Below are positions 26,256 through 36,600 of a DNA stretch of 64,000 bases, piece by piece. The DNA lies in contig JAIBBG010000006.1 of assembly GCA_019694805.1 (NCBI GenBank), positions 1 to 64,000 on the forward strand, given 5' to 3'. The first letter of the stretch is position 1; each line of letters begins with the position of its first letter. This DNA comes from Flavobacteriales bacterium (GTDB taxonomy: Bacteria > Bacteroidota > Bacteroidia > Flavobacteriales_D > Sanyastnellaceae). The notes under the pieces are model-generated. The model saw nothing but the letters and a program-made list of their open reading frames with translations. It searched no databases and was not told the origin of the DNA. Made by a program: the position numbers and the translations under genes.

Positions 26256-28104
26256 GTCCGTAAGCCCTTGTTTTAATACCTACCTGATCAATCTCTGATT
26301 TGAGGTGATTAGCCTCATTGATTTCTTTTGCTGAATAATAACCGAGTACAGTGCCGGCCAGTGATAGCGACAATGTGAAGCCAGGAACTACGAAAAGAAA
26401 AAAGATGTATATGGCATAGGTGATTTCTTCTGAATATGCCGCATTGTGCGGGAAGTTCATGGTGATGAACTCTGCAAGGATCCAAATCAGTGAGGTTGAA
26501 AAGATGAAGGTGCACAAGTATTGTATGATAAATGTGCTCAGAAAAAAACCGGTGATTCGGATGTAATTCCCGCTCATCAGCCTCATGGTCAATGGCAATG
26601 CACTCAAGAAAAATTTGTTGTGCTTCTGGGTGACAAATAACCACATCAATCCGAAAGGCAAGAGTAGTATAAACACCAATGCTGTTAATCCGTATGGGAA
26701 CAACAGTGGCAAAGCACAAAATGCTGAGATAAAAATGGTATTGAGAAAATTGTTGAAGAAGCGAAGCGGTTGTGGCTTTTGCGTAACTTCCTCATCAAAT
26801 TTCCTGAAAAGTATATTGGAATACAAAGTAAAAAGAATTACGATGATACCAAAAACCAATGGATATGAGCCGAAATTTCTCAATGGATTGTATTTCATCC
26901 ACGGATAAATAAATTCAATTTCCTCCAATTCGTTGAATGTATTGAACAAAGCATGGTAGTCTCCCGAAATCGTCAAACCATAGGAAAGGGTAATTAAAAT
27001 GGCGGAGAGCAATCCAATTATGGAAATCGTTCTGATATGTGATGAGAATAATATAAATGTTTCAGTAAAAACAGTGCCTGCATTTTTGATTTTATGCAGC
27101 ATAAAATTAGGAATCGGACGTGGAATATTTTCGTCGTTCGATGCTGGTTTTACCAATCCGCGTTTGTATCGGCGAGCAGGATACCAAACGAAATAACCAT
27201 AAACTACAACAGCTGAAAGAGCGATCAGGCCACCGCGAACAACATCCGGCAAATCGGTATGTCTCGTAGCGAATGACTCAATGAATGCAGCATAAAGTAA
27301 TAATATGGTGACTCCACATAAAATCTTGATGCCATTTCTGGCAGAATGGATCAGTGCAAGACCACGAGAAAATGTACCTGGAAACAGCACGCCTTTGGCT
27401 AAAGCAAATCCTGCACAACCAGCCATAACGATCATAGAAAGTTCCAACGTGCCGTGCAGCATGATGGCAAGAAAACTCTCTTTGAAAAGTCCGCGTTCAA
27501 TGAAGAAGTAGATAAAGGTGCCAACCATGATGGCATTGTAGAATATCACATAGATGGTACCAATTCCAAAGAATGCACCGAGTACAAAAGTGCCAAATGC
27601 AATTTTGATATTATTCCAGGCAATCATCAGAAACATACCCACCGCTTCTGAATCTTTATAAACGGCCATGGGATCACCTTTGGCGATATTGGCCTCGGTC
27701 ATGCTGATGTACTGATCACCAAGAATGATTCTTGCAAAGTCAGGGTAATAAATACTGCTGACAATACCCACAATCAAACCAGCTACAAAAAGTGAAAACG
27801 ATAGCAACAACGATTTACGGCTATGCCACATGGCATCAGGTAAATCCTCAAGCCAAAACCGACGCATGAATCTTTTCTCATGACTCTTGTTCTTATATAT
27901 GGCTTGATATACTTGTTGGGATATGTTATTGAGATAGACCCTAACAGACCTGTTCGGATAATAGGTTCTGGAAAATGAGAGGTCGTCAGTTGTTTCAATG
28001 AAAAGATCGGTAAGCCGCTCAGGATCTTTATTGTTCGATTTCAGCACTCCTTCAAATTCGCGCCACTTATCTTTGTTCTGCTGAATAAATTCTGTTTCCT
28101 GCAT
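26239..28104 (-). CDS. SpoIIM/DUF95 family polytopic membrane protein with extra C-terminal membrane half
   Basis: The predicted protein has 621 residues. The first half (about 1-300) is a SpoIIM/DUF95 unit: a soluble helical N-terminus, then membrane segments including WNNIKIAFGTFVLGAFFGIG and the HGTLELSMIVMAGCAGFALA core. The second half (about 340-600) adds several more membrane segments and no domain I can name. SpoIIM-like proteins shape or remodel membranes in sporulating Firmicutes; in Bacteroidota they belong to the moxR cluster and do not imply sporulation. The open frame extends to 28221, but ATG 28104 begins the conserved region. It faces the divergent RDD gene 184 bases away. Confidence 0.8.
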   Translation of the reverse strand: MQETEFIQQNKDKWREFEGVLKSNNKDPERLTDLFIETTDDLSFSRTYYPNRSVRVYLNNISQQVYQAIYKNKSHEKRFMRRFWLEDLPDAMWHSRKSLLLSFSLFVAGLIVGIVSSIYYPDFARIILGDQYISMTEANIAKGDPMAVYKDSEAVGMFLMIAWNNIKIAFGTFVLGAFFGIGTIYVIFYNAIMVGTFIYFFIERGLFKESFLAIMLHGTLELSMIVMAGCAGFALAKGVLFPGTFSRGLALIHSARNGIKILCGVTILLLYAAFIESFATRHTDLPDVVRGGLIALSAVVVYGYFVWYPARRYKRGLVKPASNDENIPRPIPNFMLHKIKNAGTVFTETFILFSSHIRTISIIGLLSAILITLSYGLTISGDYHALFNTFNELEEIEFIYPWMKYNPLRNFGSYPLVFGIIVILFTLYSNILFRKFDEEVTQKPQPLRFFNNFLNTIFISAFCALPLLFPYGLTALVFILLLPFGLMWLFVTQKHNKFFLSALPLTMRLMSGNYIRITGFFLSTFIIQYLCTFIFSTSLIWILAEFITMNFPHNAAYSEEITYAIYIFFLFVVPGFTLSLSLAGTVLGYYSAKEINEANHLKSEIDQVGIKTRAYGLEKES

Positions 28105-28288
28105 ATTGAAAACCGGCTCAGTTTCACCGCGTGCCGAATGTAAGCAGGATTCTTTTCGGGCAAAACGAATTTTTTGGACCCGAATTAAAATTCCGACTGG
28201 TATATTTACCCCTGTGCTCAACGCATCTCGTTGGTTCGTTCGACTTCGAAGTGTTATGCGAACAATGAGTTAAGTTGATTTTTTTCTG

Positions 28289-29023
28289 ATGAAAACTATC
28301 GATATACGTACAACTCAGAATGTGACCATTACCTATGAATTGGCAGGTGTGCAGGAGCGCATCCTGGCATTCATTCTGGATATCGTTATCAAAGGTTTGT
28401 TTACAGGTTTGTTGGCATTTGTGGTGGCGATGATGAGCAGTGCCAATGAAAATGTGATGATGGCATTTATGTTTTTGATTGTTTTACCGGTCAATACTTT
28501 TTATACCCTGGCTTTCGAAGTGCTCATGAATGGCCAAACTCCGGGCAAAAGGATGATGAAAATCAAAGTGATCAGGATGAATGGAAAACAGCCTGTTTTT
28601 TATGATCACATGATTAGATGGACATTCCGAATCTTGGATGTGTTTCTGAGTGGTGGCGTGTTGGCCACTATGCTGATCGTCTCTACTGATAATGCACAAC
28701 GACTAGGAGATATGACGTCAAATTCGACAGTGGTGAAAATTAATTCCCGCAGCGTCATCTCACTGGCTGACATTCTGAAAATTGACACAATACAAAACTA
28801 TGAACCTCGATTTCCCGGAATAAGAAAATTCAGTGAATCAGATATCTTGTTGATCAAGGAAACCATTGAACGATATCAGAAATATAAAAATGACGCACAC
28901 AAAGAAGCAGTAATTCAGCTTTGTAACAATATATCCAAAAAACTGGATGTCGGTGAACATGGGATGGACAAAATCACCTTTCTAAAAACCCTCATCAAAG
29001 ATTATATTGTACTGACCAGATAA
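28289..29023 (+). CDS. RDD family membrane protein
   Basis: The 244-residue protein has three membrane segments (about 25-48, 56-80 and 113-130). The family-defining charged positions are in VQERILAFILDIV (Arg and Asp) and NGQTPGKRMMKIKV. A cytoplasmic helical tail of about 90 residues follows. RDD proteins are poorly characterised and may be transporters or scaffold proteins; this one is the usual divergent partner of the SpoIIM-moxR-DUF58 cluster. Its last 22 bases overlap the 3' end of aroB on the other strand. Confidence 0.87.
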   Translation: MKTIDIRTTQNVTITYELAGVQERILAFILDIVIKGLFTGLLAFVVAMMSSANENVMMAFMFLIVLPVNTFYTLAFEVLMNGQTPGKRMMKIKVIRMNGKQPVFYDHMIRWTFRILDVFLSGGVLATMLIVSTDNAQRLGDMTSNSTVVKINSRSVISLADILKIDTIQNYEPRFPGIRKFSESDILLIKETIERYQKYKNDAHKEAVIQLCNNISKKLDVGEHGMDKITFLKTLIKDYIVLTR

Positions 29024-30099
29024 TCGATGGTCGATGTTTGATCTGTTCTATTATATTTGGTCAAATGTTCATAACATGACTTGGCCGTTTCTGAACCCAC
29101 GGAAATATTATATTCTATATGGCCAATAGCAGTGGGTAAAGACATGCGCAATTCCTTGCCATTGTTCTTTTTGTCCTGGCTCAAATAACCTTTAATTTGA
29201 TCGTATTCGGGTAAATCGAATTGCTCAGGATGATACCATGCCAAAATCAACTGAAGAATGCGTTTGGCTTCTTCTTGATCGATCAAGCTCATTTGTTGTG
29301 CAATCATAATTTCGCAAATCATGCCGAATGCAACAGCTTGACCATGGGACATGATCTGGTTGATGGCCAGAAAATGTGATTCAATGGCGTGGCCTATAGA
29401 ATGACCGAAATTGAGTTTTTTTCTGGGGCCTGATTCAAATGGATCAATAGCTGTTATGGAGTCTTTGATGGATACTGCGCCTTCAATCAAAGGTGCCACG
29501 GAAGCGGAGGAGATTTGATTGACTTCGGAAATACGCTGCCAATATTCGTTTCCAGCAATGATTCCGTGTTTAATCATCTCCGCAAAACCCGATTGGAGTT
29601 CCACATCGGGTAATGTCTCTATGAAACCGGGATAAATCAAGATCTCCGATGGTGATTTTATGATTCCAATGGCATTTTTAACCACACCGAGATTAATACC
29701 GTTTTTTCCGCCATTAGCGGCATCAACCATTCCCAGTAGCGAAGTGGGAATGTGGATGAAGTTCATTCCCCTTTTAAAAGTGGATCCGATAAATCCGCCT
29801 AAGTCGGTTATCATCCCACCACCCAGACAAAGCAAAAGATCATCTTTACCAGCACCACATTCGGCCAAATGTTCGCAGATGTGTTCATATATCTGAATGG
29901 ATTTGGAAGTTTCACCGGCTTCAACTTCGATGATCTCAATCTCAGGCTCCGTTTCGAATGATTCGAGTAATCGGCTCAAACAATGTTGATGCACATTTTC
30001 ATCCGTGAGTACAAACACTTTCCTTGCCTCAATTTTTTCAAGGAGATGGGCGGCCAGTTGTTCGGACGACTCGAAAAAATATGTCGGTGTAGTTACCAT
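29002..30099 (-). CDS. aroB: 3-dehydroquinate synthase
   Basis: The 365-residue enzyme catalyses the second step of the shikimate pathway, cyclising DAHP to 3-dehydroquinate with NAD and a divalent metal. The NAD-binding GGGMITDLGGF (about 93-103), the FIHIPTSLLGMVDAANGGKNGIN-type core and the metal ligands in SGFAEMIKHG and NFGHSIGHAIE are present. The frame is open to 30132, but the ATG at 30099 was chosen because the extra residues overlap the tRNA terminator. It is convergent with the RDD gene, overlapping it by 22 bases. Confidence 0.95.
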   Translation of the reverse strand: MVTTPTYFFESSEQLAAHLLEKIEARKVFVLTDENVHQHCLSRLLESFETEPEIEIIEVEAGETSKSIQIYEHICEHLAECGAGKDDLLLCLGGGMITDLGGFIGSTFKRGMNFIHIPTSLLGMVDAANGGKNGINLGVVKNAIGIIKSPSEILIYPGFIETLPDVELQSGFAEMIKHGIIAGNEYWQRISEVNQISSASVAPLIEGAVSIKDSITAIDPFESGPRKKLNFGHSIGHAIESHFLAINQIMSHGQAVAFGMICEIMIAQQMSLIDQEEAKRILQLILAWYHPEQFDLPEYDQIKGYLSQDKKNNGKELRMSLPTAIGHIEYNISVGSETAKSCYEHLTKYNRTDQTSTIDYLVSTI

Positions 30100-30117
30100 G
30101 AACAGGTGCAAAAGAAC

Positions 30118-30148
30118 AAAAGCCGCCTCCAATCAGGAAACGGCTTTT
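30118..30148 (-). terminator. Terminator downstream of tRNA-Phe
   Basis: An 8-bp stem (30118-30125 with 30141-30148) with a 15-base loop ends the tRNA transcript on the minus strand. It is A/T-rich on both sides. It sits between the tRNA and aroB. Confidence 0.55.
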
Positions 30149-30154
30149 TTTGCG

Positions 30155-30227
30155 TGGTGCCACCAGGAATCGAACCGGGGACACAAGGATTTTCAGTCCT
30201 TTGCTCTACCAACTGAGCTATGGCACC
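30155..30227 (-). tRNA. tRNA-Phe (anticodon GAA)
   Basis: The gene is 73 bases long on the minus strand. The acceptor stem GGTGCCA/TGGCACC is perfect, the D arm is AGCTCAGTTGGTAGAGC, and the anticodon arm AAGGA-CTGAAAA-TCCTT has GAA at 30194-30192. The T loop is TTCGATT. The discriminator base is A. The T stem has one C-T mismatch in the middle (CCCGG against CCTGG). CCA is not encoded and must be added after transcription. Confidence 0.95.
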
Positions 30228-30243
30228 AATTTTTTTGAGGGCG

Positions 30244-30251
30244 CAAATCTA
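30244..30251 (-). promoter_or_regulatory. -7 element of the tRNA-Phe promoter
   Basis: TAGATTTG on the minus strand matches TAnnTTTG and ends 16 bases before the tRNA 5' end. No clear TTTG is found 19-21 bases upstream of it. Confidence 0.45.
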
Positions 30252-30552
30252 AACAGTTTTTCTTGAATTCTACGTGGTTCGATTTTTTTTTCAAGAAAAA
30301 TCGTTGGCTTGACATCAATATTCTGGTAATCAAAAGTCAACAATATTCTGACGTCTTTTTTTTGTTATCTCGTGGCCACCTCAACTGATAAATGTCGTCT
30401 TCTATGAGCGAAAAAATTGAATTTATTGACTCACAGTTTGTTATGTTGATAAACTAAGGTTCGGTTAGATGGATTGGTGATTAGTTTCGATGACTCGTGC
30501 CAATTAATCGATACTTAACCAAAGTTTTTCTTCTCAATGTGAAAAAGTAGAT

Positions 30553-30560
30553 TAGATTTG
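30553..30560 (+). promoter_or_regulatory. -7 element of the giant surface-protein gene
   Basis: TAGATTTG matches TAnnTTTG. Only T-runs (about 30524-30529) lie upstream where a -33 TTTG would be. Transcription would start near 30566 and give a leader of about 50 bases. Confidence 0.45.
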
Positions 30561-30618
30561 TCGCCGACTTGCTTTAACAAAGGCACTTTAATTATTTAAT
30601 TAACCAAATCTCTTAATC

Positions 30619-33600
30619 ATGGGTAAACTATTACGTTCACTCAAGTTTGGCGATGATTCGTGTTGTTGGCGCAACACTATTTCGTCAGGGTTGAAAGCTA
30701 CCATTACGGTGGCTATGTTTGTTTTCTGGGGTGTAGGTCAGTCCTACGCTCAATCCGAGTTCCCTTGCGAACTCTCTATCAATTGTCCTGCTAATGTTGT
30801 TTTGGATTGCGGTAGCGATGTGGAAGACCTCGGTCTTACTGGCGCTCCTGAAGTATCTGATTTCAACTGTCAGGGTGATCTTATTGTTACGCACGCGGAT
30901 GAAGTGCTTTCTGGTGATAACAATTGCCATGTCGTGATTTCACGTACTTGGACAGTTTCAATCATCGGTGGTCCATCTCAAATGTGTACACAAATGATCG
31001 AGATCGTTGATACAGACGGTCCGGTATTCGTTGACGAACCTGCTGATGCTTCTTATCAGTGTGTCGGTGACATTCCTCCAATGCCAACATTGGAAGCTAC
31101 CGATTGCAACATGGTAGAAGAAATTGTAGGATTCGACGTGCAGACTGGTTTCGATACCTTGTTCTGCACACTGACCACTCCTGTGGGTCCTGGACCAGAC
31201 TGGGCTGTATGGCTCAATGGTTTGACTTCACTCGGTCTCGCTTCTAATGACTATTATACCTGGATTCCTGGTACTGCTACCATGCATTACTACGTAGATG
31301 GAACAGCTTATCTCACTGGTGACGTTCGCAACATGTCGAACCCATCTGAAACTTGGACTGTTCACTTCTGGATGGAAAACGGTAAGAACTGGGCAGATTG
31401 GAGTGCAATGGGCCGCAGCTATAAAGATGACCTCGGTTTCGGTGCTGCTACTCACACTGCTTGGACATATTATGAACTCGTTCCAGTGTTCTCTCACTTT
31501 GTTGGAACTGGTGATAACGCAGGTAACAGCCTTTACCTCTCTCACCAGCCTTCTAACTATTACTTCGGTTTCCAATTCGGTGAAGGTGCTAACAACCGTA
31601 ACAACCACGATGGTGGTTCTGGTTGGTTCTACTACTGGGGTTGGGTTGAAGGTGAATACGTGAGCAATCACGGTGACTTGACCGTTGACAAAGTTTGTGT
31701 TCCAGTTGAGCATCCAGATGTAAACTGCGAAACAACTTATACTCGTTTCTGGAGAGCGGTGGATGAGTGCGGTAACGTAACATTCGCTGATCAAAATATC
31801 ACTGTTGAGGATACTACTCCTCCAGTATTTGAAAACTGCTACGACGATATCACTATTGAGTGCGGTGATGAAATTCCTGCTCAGCTTCCAGCTGAAGGTT
31901 TGATCGCTGTTGACAACTGTGGCGGCGCAGTAACCATCTCTGCTATTGATCCAGTTGTAGTTGAAGGTTCTAATGACTGTCACTACATGTTGGAATATGG
32001 TTACGTTGCGATGGATTCTTGTGGTAACATCGGTCGTTGCTCTTATATCGTAAATGTTGTTGATACTGAGTATCCAACACTTACAGTACCAGCAAATCAG
32101 GTTGTTGAATGCAACACTGATATCGACTGGGGTACAGCTAGCGCTTATGATGTATGCGCTGGTGAACTCGAAGTTTCTGTGAGCGAACCTATGTTCTACG
32201 AAGATGATTGCTATGGTTACTGGGTAGTTACTTACACTACTGACGATGGTTGCGACCACGTGGTAACTGCAACTCAGACTGTAGATATCGTTGATACTAC
32301 TGATCCAGTTTTCGATCCATACACTGTTGATGTTTACGTTGAATGCGACCAGGTTGAATCAGTAGAAGGTCTTACTGCTACTGACAACTGCGACCTTGAA
32401 GTAACCATCGATTTGGTTGAAATTACCAACTCTGGTGGTTGCCTCGGTGTGATCATGCGCACTTACACTGCTACTGATGACTGCGGTAACACTGCTGAAG
32501 CAATTCAGTACATCCACGTTCAGGATACTACTCCTGCCGTGATCGATGAGCCAGCTGATATGGATGTTGAATGTGACATGGTTCCAGAAGCACCAGGTGC
32601 TGAAGGTGCTGATGTTTACGACAACTGTGGTTATGATGTAACTGTTGAATTCCACACAGAAGTAGTGGAAGGCGACTGCCCAGCTAACTACTCTATCCTC
32701 TGGATTTGGGAAGCTTGGGACTACTGCGAAAACTATTCTACTGACACTACAGTGATCAATGTGAGCGATAACACAGCTCCTGGTCTTTGGGTTCCACAAG
32801 GCGGTGTATACAACTGTGATGAAGAAATCATCTACGGTGAAGCATCTGCTGAAGATAACTGCGACGACATGGTTGAAATCAGCCATTCTGATACCATCAT
32901 CGCTGGTGAATGTCCACAAGAATATTCAGTAATCCGCACTTGGGTTGCTGTTGACGATTGCGGTAATTCTTCTACTGCTTCTGCTACTTATTGGGTAGTT
33001 GATGAAGTTGCTCCAAACTGGAACGAACAACAGTACGCTTACTCTTATGAGTGCGACGAAGAAATTCCTGTTATCCAACCAGAAGCTTGGGACAACTGCT
33101 CAGAAAACATCACTTATGATCACTCTGATTTTTGGTACAACGAATCTGATTGTAATGGTTATTTGGCACGTACATGGTCTGCTACTGACGAATGTGGTAA
33201 CACAAGCTATTTCTATCAGTACATCAGTATCTATGATGAAACTGCGCCAGTAATCAGCTACGAACCAGAAATCGAACTTCCTTGCGATAACTACGGTGGA
33301 GTTTATGCAACAGCTACTGACAACTGCGACGAATTCGTTGCTGTAGAGTGGTTGAATGATGAACTCGTAAGTGGTGGTTGTCAAGGTAGAATCATGCGTA
33401 CTTATGGTGCATGGGATGATTGCGATAACTACTCTGAAGTAGTTCAAATCATTACACTTACTGATGATGTTGATCCTTGGGTTACTGAACAGACTCCAGA
33501 TCAAACTATCGAATGTGGTGATGACATGCCGGAAGTATTTGTTTCTTTCGACGACAATTGTGATGATGAACTTAGCATCGTTTCTGGTGTATTCGTTGAA

Positions 33601-36600
33601 ACCATCGATTGTATCGTTTATTACACCTACACTTTCACTGCAACTGACAACTGTCAGAACAGCATTTCTGAAAACGTTGTGATCACTGTTGAAGATACTC
33701 AGGACCCATGGTTCGAACAACTTCCAGAGAACATGACCATCAATTGTGATGATGAAGTTCCAGCGATCACTTATCCGAATGCATACGATGTATGTGATGA
33801 AGATGTTGATGTTGAAGTAGCTGATGAAGTTCTTCCAGGTGAGTGTCCACAGGAATACACCATCGTTCGCACTTACCGTGCTTATGACGACTGCGGTAAC
33901 GAAGCTGTAGAATCACGCACGATCACTGTTGTAGATAACGAAGCTCCATCTTTCGACGGAGAATCATTCCAATACTCTTACGAGTGTGATGAAGAAATCG
34001 AATTGATTCAACCTGTTGCTACTGACAACTGCTCAGAAGTAATCGTTTACGATCATACCGATTTCTGGTACGTTGAATCTGATTGCTATGGTTCTATGGT
34101 TCGCACCTGGACTGCAACAGATGAGTGTGGTAACACTGGTTACTACTATCAGTACATCTCTATCTATGACAACACTGCTCCAGTATTCGCTGGTGAAATC
34201 GAAATCGATATGCCTTGCGATCAGATCAGCAACGAAATCCTCGTGACTGCAACTGATAACTGCGATGAAGAAGTGTATATCGAAATCCTCAGCGACGAAC
34301 TCGCTAGTGGTGGTTGCGCTGGTCGTATCATCCGTACTTACCGTGCTTGGGATAACTGCGAAAACTGGTCAGACTTCACTCAATTCATTACATTGATTGA
34401 CAACGTTGCTCCAGTTGCTAGCATGGATCCAGAAGATGCTTCTTACGAATGTGACGAAGAATGGTCTGCTCCACAAGTAACTTTCACAGACAACTGCGAT
34501 GAAGAACTCACCCTGTTGCCTGACCTGTTTATTGCTACTGATGGTTGCACAACAACTTATCACTACATCTGGACTGCCATTGACCATTGCGATAATGCAA
34601 CGACTGTTGAAGCTACTTACACTGTAAGTGACTACACTGCTCCAACAGCAGTTGAATATGACGATATCACTGTTGAGTGTGGTACTGAATATATCGTACT
34701 GGTTCCAAGTTTCTCTGACAACTGCGACATGGAACTTGACTATGACAGCGGTTCTAGTGAAGAAATGGTTGATTGCAACCGTGTAATCACATATTGGTGG
34801 ACTGCTACAGATGATTGCGACCACACTACTTATGTTGATTGGGTTGTAACCATCGAAGACACTACTCCTCCAATGCTTTACACTCCATTTGGTGGTGAGT
34901 ACAGCTGCGATGAAGACATCGTTTACGGTGAAGCTCAGGCTTATGACTTGTGTGACGAGGATGTTGTTCCGACTTACACAGATTCTTTGATCCCAGGAAG
35001 CTGCCCACAATCTTATACACTCATTCGCACATGGACAGTATCTGATGATTGTGGCAACACTTCAACAGGTTCTGCTTGGTACTACGTATATGACAACGAA
35101 GCTCCTGAGTTTACTTCAGTACCTGAGTCAGTAACTATCGAGTGTAGCGATGATATCCCTGCAAGCGAAGCTTCTGCTGTTGACAACTGCGACGAACTCG
35201 TAGATGTTACTCAGGTAGATAACTACTACTATCAGTCTGAGTGCTACAGCATCATCATCCGTACTTTCACAGCTACTGATGACTGCGAAAACAGCAGCAC
35301 TGCAGAACAGTGGATCTATATCCAGGATACAACAGATCCAATCATCACTGGTGAATTCGAAATCGAAATGCCATGTGACGATATCTCTGAAGGTATCTTC
35401 GTTTCTGCAACTGATAACTGTGATGATGACGTGTATATTGAAATCGTAAGCGACGAAGTTGCTAGCGGTGGTTGCGCAGGTCGTATCATCCGTACTTACC
35501 GTGCATGGGACAACTGTCAGAACTACGCTGAATTCGTTCAGTTTATTACTCTGATCGACGAAACTGCTCCTGTTGCTAGCATCGATCCTGAAGACATGAC
35601 CATCGAATGTGGTATGGACTGGATCCCTGCTATGGTAACCTTCGAAGACAACTGTGACGAAGAACTCATCATCATCGATGATCTCTTCATGACTCAGGAA
35701 GCTTGCACTACTTCTTATCACTACATCTGGATTGCTACTGACCATTGCGACAATTCTACAACTGTAGATCAGTGGATCCACGTAGTTGACACAACTGCTC
35801 CAGTTATCGACGATCAGGATTCTGAATCTACTGTTGCTTGCAACGTGATTGTTGATTTCGTTATTCCAATGGCTTCTGACCTTTGTGATGAGTCTGTAGA
35901 AGTAGTTCCTTCTTACGAAAGCATCCCAGGCCAGTGCCCAGGTGAATACACTGAAGTAATAACCTTCACTGCAACTGACGATTGTGGAAACACAAGCTCA
36001 GTAACACACACAGTTCATCACGTTGATGAAGTTGCTCCAACACTCACTGATATTCCAACCAGCATGGAATTGGAATGTGACGAAGAAGTTCCATCTTCTG
36101 AGCCAGGTGCTTATGACTACTGCAGCGATGCTACAGTAATGAGCAACGAATGGATCGAAGAAGGATGGTGCGCTAATAGCTACACTATCGTTCGTGAGTT
36201 CTGGGCTGTTGACGAATGCGGCAATGAATCAGAACCAGTTTACGTTTACTACTGGATTTATGATGCTACTGCTCCTGTATTCGAAACAGAATTCAATGAT
36301 GAAAACTATGAGTGCATCGATTGGGCTTCATACGAACCACAAGCTGCTAGCGCAGTTGATAACTGTGGTGAAGTAACCATTACCGTTGAAATCTCTGAAG
36401 AGACTTCTGACGAATGTGGTAACGGTTGGTGGTATGTTGGTTATGTTGCAGTTGATGACTGCGATAACTACTCAAACTCTGGCTATTGGATTCACGTTGA
36501 CGATACACAAGCTCCTGAACTCAGCGAGTACCCAGCTAGCGTTGTGTTGGATTGCGGTGATGAAATCCCTGCTGCTCCAGAAGTTAGTGCTACTGACAAC

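Larger units (their letters stand above)
30228..30618. other. 391-base gene-free region between tRNA-Phe and the giant surface-protein gene
   Basis: This AT-rich divergent interval holds the tRNA promoter at one end and a -7 box for the giant gene at 30553-30560. The middle, about 30260-30540, contains T-runs and no convincing open frame, hairpin or repeat. The long leader side suggests room for regulation, but no operator was recognised. Confidence 0.5.

Noticed and set aside
26239-28104. SpoIIM-like gene as a sign of sporulation
   Set aside because: The domain belongs to the moxR cluster common in non-sporulating Bacteroidota; no other sporulation gene is present.
30155-30227. T-stem mismatch in tRNA-Phe as a sign of a pseudo-tRNA
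   Set aside because: All other stems are intact, the anticodon arm and conserved bases are normal, and one central T-stem mismatch is tolerated.
32782-35802. Regular repeats that could be mistaken for a CRISPR array
   Set aside because: Periods are hundreds of bases, the repeats are coding and diverged at third positions, and there are no short identical repeats with unique spacers.
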